From assembly GCA_964432875.1 (NCBI GenBank), contig CAYSPJ010000093.1, forward strand, positions 1 through 20,922: a stretch of 20,922 bases of DNA, read 5' to 3'. A program made the translations under genes and the position numbers. This document shows positions 17,208 to 20,922 of the stretch, in pieces (position 1 is the stretch's first letter; every line of letters starts with the position of its first letter). The DNA comes from JACJYE01 sp964432875 (GTDB taxonomy: Bacteria; Bacteroidota; Bacteroidia; Chitinophagales; Saprospiraceae). A model generated the notes under the pieces. That model ran no database searches and was not told the DNA's origin. It worked only from the letters and a program-made list of their open reading frames with translations.

Positions 17208-19061
17208 ATGAAAAACATCGCTTTGATCACTCCCACTGGATCGGCTAGCCTCGCTAGACTCCTCTCCCAAATCTTAGCTTTAGCCTTAGCCTTAAACTTA
17301 GCCCTCCCCCTCCGCGCCCAAGCCCCCAGCGAACCTCGCCTGGCCGGGCTAGACACGCTAGCCCAGCGCCTGCTGGCCGAGTGGCAGGCCCCTGGCGTGG
17401 GCATCGCCGTAATTGAAAAGGGTAAGGTCGTCTATGCCGGCGGCTTTGGATACCGCGATTACGAAGGGCAAAAACCCGTCACAGGGCAGACCCTCTTTGC
17501 CATCGGCTCTAGCACCAAAGCATTCACCAGCGCCCTCCTGGGTAAACTACAGGCTGAAGGCAAGCTCGACTTCGACAAAAAAGTGCGGGATTACCTCCCC
17601 GGCTTCCGCTTTTACAACGACGACCTGGACCGCTTGACCACGGTGCGCGATCTGACCTGCCACCGTACCGGCCTGCCGCGCCATGACTTTTCCTGGTACC
17701 TCAACCCCTCTACCCGCGATAGCCTGCTGCTGCGCATTCAACACTTCGAGCCTTCGGCCGAGCTGCGGGAGAAATGGCAGTACAACAACTTTATGTTCCT
17801 TCTTCAGGGCGCTATCGCCGAGGAAATCACTGGCAAGAGCTGGGAGGACAACATCCGCGAACATTTTTTCCAGCCTCTGGGCATGAAGGCCTCCAATTTC
17901 GCCCTCTGGAAAGGCAAACATGCCGAACCAGCCCTCGGTTATTATACCGACAAAGACAAAACCATCAAGCCCATGCCTTACTACGAGATTGACGGCATGG
18001 GCCCCGCTGGCTCCATCTTCTCCAGCCCGGCAGAGATGGCCAACTGGGCCCTGGCATGGGCCAATGGCGGAATATTTGAAGGTCAGGAAATCATTCCGGC
18101 TGGCTATTGGCGCGAAGCGATTTCCTCGCAAATGGCAGTGGGTGCTGGCCTACCATCCCCTGAAAACCCCGACGCCTTTTTAAGCAATTACGGCATGGGC
18201 TGGTTCCTGACCTCCTACCGCGGGCACTACCGCGTAGAGCATGGCGGCAACATCGATGGCTTCAGCGCCAGTGTCGGTTTCTTCCCCTCCGATAGCCTGG
18301 GCATCGTAGTGCTGGCCAACCAAAACGGCTCGCGCCTGCCCGGCTTGCTGCGCAACTATATCGCCGACTGGATGCTCGGCCTGCCTGCCCGCGACTGGCA
18401 CGGGCAAGCCAAAGCGGCCGCCATGAAAGCCGAAGCCGCCGAAGAAGAAGCTAAAGCGGCCAAGGCCGACGAGCGCAAAAAAGGTACCCGCCCCACCCAC
18501 CTCCTGGCCGAACTGGCTGGAAACTACGAACACCCTGGCTATGGCAGCCTGCTGCTCTTCGTGCGCAATGATTCGCTCTTCGCCCGCACCGGCGCCTTGG
18601 ATATGTGGGCAGAACACTACCACTACAATGTATTCATGCCCCGCCCGCTTAAAGATGGCTTTGATCTCGGCGACGACAGCCCTTTCCGCTTCCACTTCAA
18701 TGTCGGCCTACAAGGCGATATCGAATCCTTGACTTTTGCCGGTATCGAAGCGGGCATCGAGGATATCAAATTCAAACGCCAAGCTACAAAAGTAGCCGTC
18801 AGCAAAGATGAATTGGAGGCTTATGTAGGCGAGTACGAACTGGCAGGCATGACCGCCAAGGTCTATCTGCGCAGCGAAACCCTCATCGTCTTCGTGCCTG
18901 GCCAACCCGACTACGAGACCGTGCCCATCGGCGCCCACCAATTCAAGCTCAAAGCCCTCGATGGGTTTAGCGTGCGCTTCGAGATGGGGCCGGACGGCAA
19001 AGCCGCTGCGGTCTTTTTCGTACAGCCCAATGGGACGTTCCGGGCGGCAAGGAAAGCGTAA
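17208..19061 (+). CDS. Secreted serine hydrolase, beta-lactamase/S12 type
   Basis: A 617-residue exported enzyme of the class C beta-lactamase/DD-peptidase/esterase fold. The signal peptide is at about 1-43. The catalytic SxxK is S101-S-T-K104 in FAIGSSTKAF, the YxN motif is Y192-N-N194, and the third motif is H345-G-G347 in EHGGNIDGFSA. After the hydrolase domain (to about 385) comes an Ala/Glu/Lys-rich charged linker (about 398-425). Two beta-rich C-terminal modules follow: LAGNYEHPGYGSLLLF onwards looks like DUF3471, and YVGEYELAGMTAKVYL begins a lipocalin-like end piece. The family cleaves peptides, esters or amides; the substrate cannot be told from sequence. The gene probably shares a transcript with the upstream T9SS gene. 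Confidence 0.93.
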   Translation: MKNIALITPTGSASLARLLSQILALALALNLALPLRAQAPSEPRLAGLDTLAQRLLAEWQAPGVGIAVIEKGKVVYAGGFGYRDYEGQKPVTGQTLFAIGSSTKAFTSALLGKLQAEGKLDFDKKVRDYLPGFRFYNDDLDRLTTVRDLTCHRTGLPRHDFSWYLNPSTRDSLLLRIQHFEPSAELREKWQYNNFMFLLQGAIAEEITGKSWEDNIREHFFQPLGMKASNFALWKGKHAEPALGYYTDKDKTIKPMPYYEIDGMGPAGSIFSSPAEMANWALAWANGGIFEGQEIIPAGYWREAISSQMAVGAGLPSPENPDAFLSNYGMGWFLTSYRGHYRVEHGGNIDGFSASVGFFPSDSLGIVVLANQNGSRLPGLLRNYIADWMLGLPARDWHGQAKAAAMKAEAAEEEAKAAKADERKKGTRPTHLLAELAGNYEHPGYGSLLLFVRNDSLFARTGALDMWAEHYHYNVFMPRPLKDGFDLGDDSPFRFHFNVGLQGDIESLTFAGIEAGIEDIKFKRQATKVAVSKDELEAYVGEYELAGMTAKVYLRSETLIVFVPGQPDYETVPIGAHQFKLKALDGFSVRFEMGPDGKAAAVFFVQPNGTFRAARKA

Positions 19062-19098
19062 ATGCCGCTAATTCACCTCGTGATCAAGATACCCAGTG

Positions 19099-19140
19099 AA
19101 AAAATGTTAGGTGTCGGACACCTTCGAGTTGTCCGACACC
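19099..19140 (-). terminator. Inverted-repeat terminator between convergent genes
   Basis: GGTGTCGGACA (19110-19120) and TGTCCGACACC (19130-19140) form an 11-bp perfect stem with a 9-base loop. On the minus strand the stem is followed by TAACA and six T (plus-strand A-run 19099-19104), which fits an intrinsic terminator for the protease gene. The T-run is absent on the plus-strand side, so service to the hydrolase gene is less certain. The left arm is part of GGTGTCGGACACC, which is itself a near-perfect dyad, a feature also seen in REP-type elements. Confidence 0.65.
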
Positions 19141-19163
19141 CCAATGAATCCTAGCGTTCACCC

Positions 19164-20702
19164 TTAATTCACCGCTGCCGCCGCGTTGATCGTACCCCAG
19201 CCGAATTGGCTATTGCGGTTGGGATAAATACTCGCGGCATTTTTCAGGCGGTCCAGCACCTGGGTGCGGGTTTGAGCCGGGTTGGTGGCCCAAACCAAAG
19301 CAGCAATACCGGCGGTAGTAGCCGTAGCGGCGGAAGAGCCCCCCACATAAGCGGGCTGGTTGCCGCTCATGGCCAGGGTCAGCGAGGTGCGTGAGTCGTC
19401 AGAAGCACGCTGCATCACAGCGACGAAATCCACCTCAGAGCCAGAGTGGCAAGAGCTGCAGCGCACCATGTTGGGGCTGTCTTTGATACCCGTCACCGCC
19501 ACAGTCTGGGCCATGTTGGCGGGGAAGATGACGCCCCACCAGCTCGTCCAGGAGAACGAAGTGCCAGCGGCGGCAAAGATTAGCTTACCCTGATTGTAGG
19601 CGTGGAAGATGCCATCGGCCACAGTACTGCTGTAAAATACATCCCCAATGGACATGCTGATGATTTTCACGGCGCTGTCGTTGCCAGAAATGAAGAGGGC
19701 ATCGCGCACGCCCGCTTTTTCGCTGGAGGCATTGATGACGACATCAGTGCAGGAGCGGAAAGCCTTGAGGTTGCAGTTGTAGGCGACACCCACTGATGCG
19801 CCGCCATCGCCGCGCGGGGCGGCAATCAAGCCGGCCATCTGGGTGCCATGGCCGCACTGGTCGTTGGGGCCCTCGTTCGATTGCGACCACCACCAGCCCG
19901 TAACGTGAGTGCCGAGGCGCTCCAGCGTACGGCCAGAAGAGTAGCCCGAGTTGAACTGGCTGCCCAGCTTGGGCTGGTTGGGCGAAGTGCCCGTATCGAT
20001 CATCGCCACCTTGATACCTGCCCCGGTGCTGGTATTCCAGGCTTGTGGCACATTCATGCTGGAGTGGCTAAAATTCCAAGGTATCTTGACATTGGGCGCT
20101 GTCGTGGTGTAATCGGCCGTGGGGATATTATTGGCGGGCGTTAGGCCGCAGCCGGAATCGCTGCGCAACTCCACTTCGCCCAAGGCATAACTCATCGGCT
20201 CTACATAGCGCACCTCCGGCATCTCGCGCAAGCGTTCGATGAGGCGCTGGCTGAAGATTTTGGCATCCAGCACGGGCAAGCCCTGCCAGTCGAGGTTACG
20301 GAACAGGTCGCGGGCCGTGGCGTTCAGGCCGGGGAATTCGCGGTTGGTTTCTTCCACCACCAATTGGATGAGCTTATTGCGCACGGCAAGCCATTCTTCG
20401 GTATTAGTATCGATCAGGCCGAGCTGATCTTCTACATTTGTAGCTGCGGCAGGTTTATAGCCCAGCGCCATGATGGAGTCGGAGCTTACCGAGGCGCTCC
20501 ACAACATGCGGCTGTCGGCAGCCGCCCAGCGATAGGGCGAGTTGGTCTCGTGAAGGCTTTTTTCTACGATCGCGTCCATTTCAGCCTTGCTCATCGGCTG
20601 GGAGGCAAGCTCATTGGACGATGATTGGTCCAGGCTGTCTTTGGAACAGCCGATGACCAGCAGGGCTAGCCCCAAGAAGACAAGTAAAGATTGGATTTTC
20701 AT
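19164..20702 (-). CDS. Subtilisin-like (S8) serine protease, lipoprotein
   Basis: A 512-residue protease. The N-terminus has a lipobox V-I-G-C with C19 as the lipidated residue, so it is probably membrane-anchored and possibly surface-exposed. A propeptide of the I9 kind is suggested at about 130-165 (LREMPEVRYVEPM). The catalytic triad is D236 (VAMIDTGTS), H285 (GHGTQMAGLIA) and S457 (GGSSAATATTAGIAALVW). The oxyanion position, normally Asn in AAGN, is T381 in FAAAGTSFSW. A pair of Cys-rich spots (CGLTP, CSSCHSG) may form disulfides. It is convergent with the hydrolase gene. A promoter candidate lies at 20770-20802. The natural substrate is unknown. Confidence 0.93.
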   Translation of the reverse strand: MKIQSLLVFLGLALLVIGCSKDSLDQSSSNELASQPMSKAEMDAIVEKSLHETNSPYRWAAADSRMLWSASVSSDSIMALGYKPAAATNVEDQLGLIDTNTEEWLAVRNKLIQLVVEETNREFPGLNATARDLFRNLDWQGLPVLDAKIFSQRLIERLREMPEVRYVEPMSYALGEVELRSDSGCGLTPANNIPTADYTTTAPNVKIPWNFSHSSMNVPQAWNTSTGAGIKVAMIDTGTSPNQPKLGSQFNSGYSSGRTLERLGTHVTGWWWSQSNEGPNDQCGHGTQMAGLIAAPRGDGGASVGVAYNCNLKAFRSCTDVVINASSEKAGVRDALFISGNDSAVKIISMSIGDVFYSSTVADGIFHAYNQGKLIFAAAGTSFSWTSWWGVIFPANMAQTVAVTGIKDSPNMVRCSSCHSGSEVDFVAVMQRASDDSRTSLTLAMSGNQPAYVGGSSAATATTAGIAALVWATNPAQTRTQVLDRLKNAASIYPNRNSQFGWGTINAAAAVN

Positions 20703-20769
20703 AAATAGTTGCTTTGATGTTGAAAAAAGAAGTTGCTATCGCGCCGCCAGTATCTGGATAAGCGCGTGG

Positions 20770-20802
20770 CAAATATATATAATTCCAACAAAAGACACCA
20801 AA
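20770..20802 (-). promoter_or_regulatory. Bacteroidota-type promoter for the S8 protease
   Basis: On the minus strand, TTTG (20802-20799) and TATATTTG (20777-20770) are separated by 21 bp. The second element matches the Bacteroidota -7 consensus TAnnTTTG exactly and the first matches the -33 TTTG. Transcription would start near 20763, giving a leader of about 60 bases before the ATG at 20702. The rest of the right flank, 20803-20922, shows no gene or element I can support. Confidence 0.6.
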
Positions 20803-20922
20803 GCAAAATCGGGTTTCTTCAAGCCCCCAAAAAAGCTTTATTATATTGCATCCTAATTCAAACCATGAGCGGATAGGAACTGGCGCTGCAGGCGCTTAGA
20901 TTCCGCTTTGAGCAGTTCAAGC

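Overview
The window looks like chromosomal DNA of a Bacteroidota bacterium, most likely a Saprospiria-type (Lewinella-like) marine or sludge organism. The reasons are two proteins ending in type IX secretion (T9SS) type A sorting domains, FN3-rich and giant secreted proteins of Bacteroidota type, a TPR-containing HisKA_2 sensor kinase, a near-consensus Bacteroidota promoter (TTTG / TAnnTTTG), and few Shine-Dalgarno sequences despite fairly high GC. The order is by sequence character only; no tree was built. Three runs of exactly 100 N (12300-12399, 13812-13911, 16122-16221) are scaffold gaps of unknown true length, and each interrupts a gene.

Minus strand, 15899 down to 18: a co-directional run of eight genes that reads as one operon or two closely linked ones. 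In transcription order they are a minimal T9SS cargo protein (15899-15423), a collagen-like secreted protein with phage-tail-fibre-like modules (15332-12930), an outer-membrane beta-barrel protein (12924-11484, gap inside), a 2129-residue secreted giant (11487-5098, ATGA overlap with the barrel gene), a 702-residue FN3-repeat protein (5041-2933), a 74-residue acidic protein (2904-2680), a TPR-sensor histidine kinase (2515-695) and a LuxR/NarL-type response regulator (632-18). The layout suggests a cell-surface structure encoded with its own two-component regulator.

Region 15900-16107 is a divergent promoter region. It carries a 16-bp palindrome, CTACCCGTTTGGGTAG, which is a candidate operator for the LuxR-type regulator at the far end of the run.

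Plus strand, 16108-19061: a second T9SS cargo protein of beta-propeller type (gap just after its start) and, 44 bp on, a secreted serine hydrolase of the beta-lactamase/S12 type with extra C-terminal domains.

Minus strand, 20702-19164: a lipoprotein subtilase (S8), convergent with the hydrolase. A strong inverted repeat with a following T-run lies between the two, and a good promoter candidate lies upstream at 20770-20802. I saw no RNA genes, insertion sequences or CRISPR arrays. The remaining sequence to the right edge (20803-20922) holds nothing I can name.
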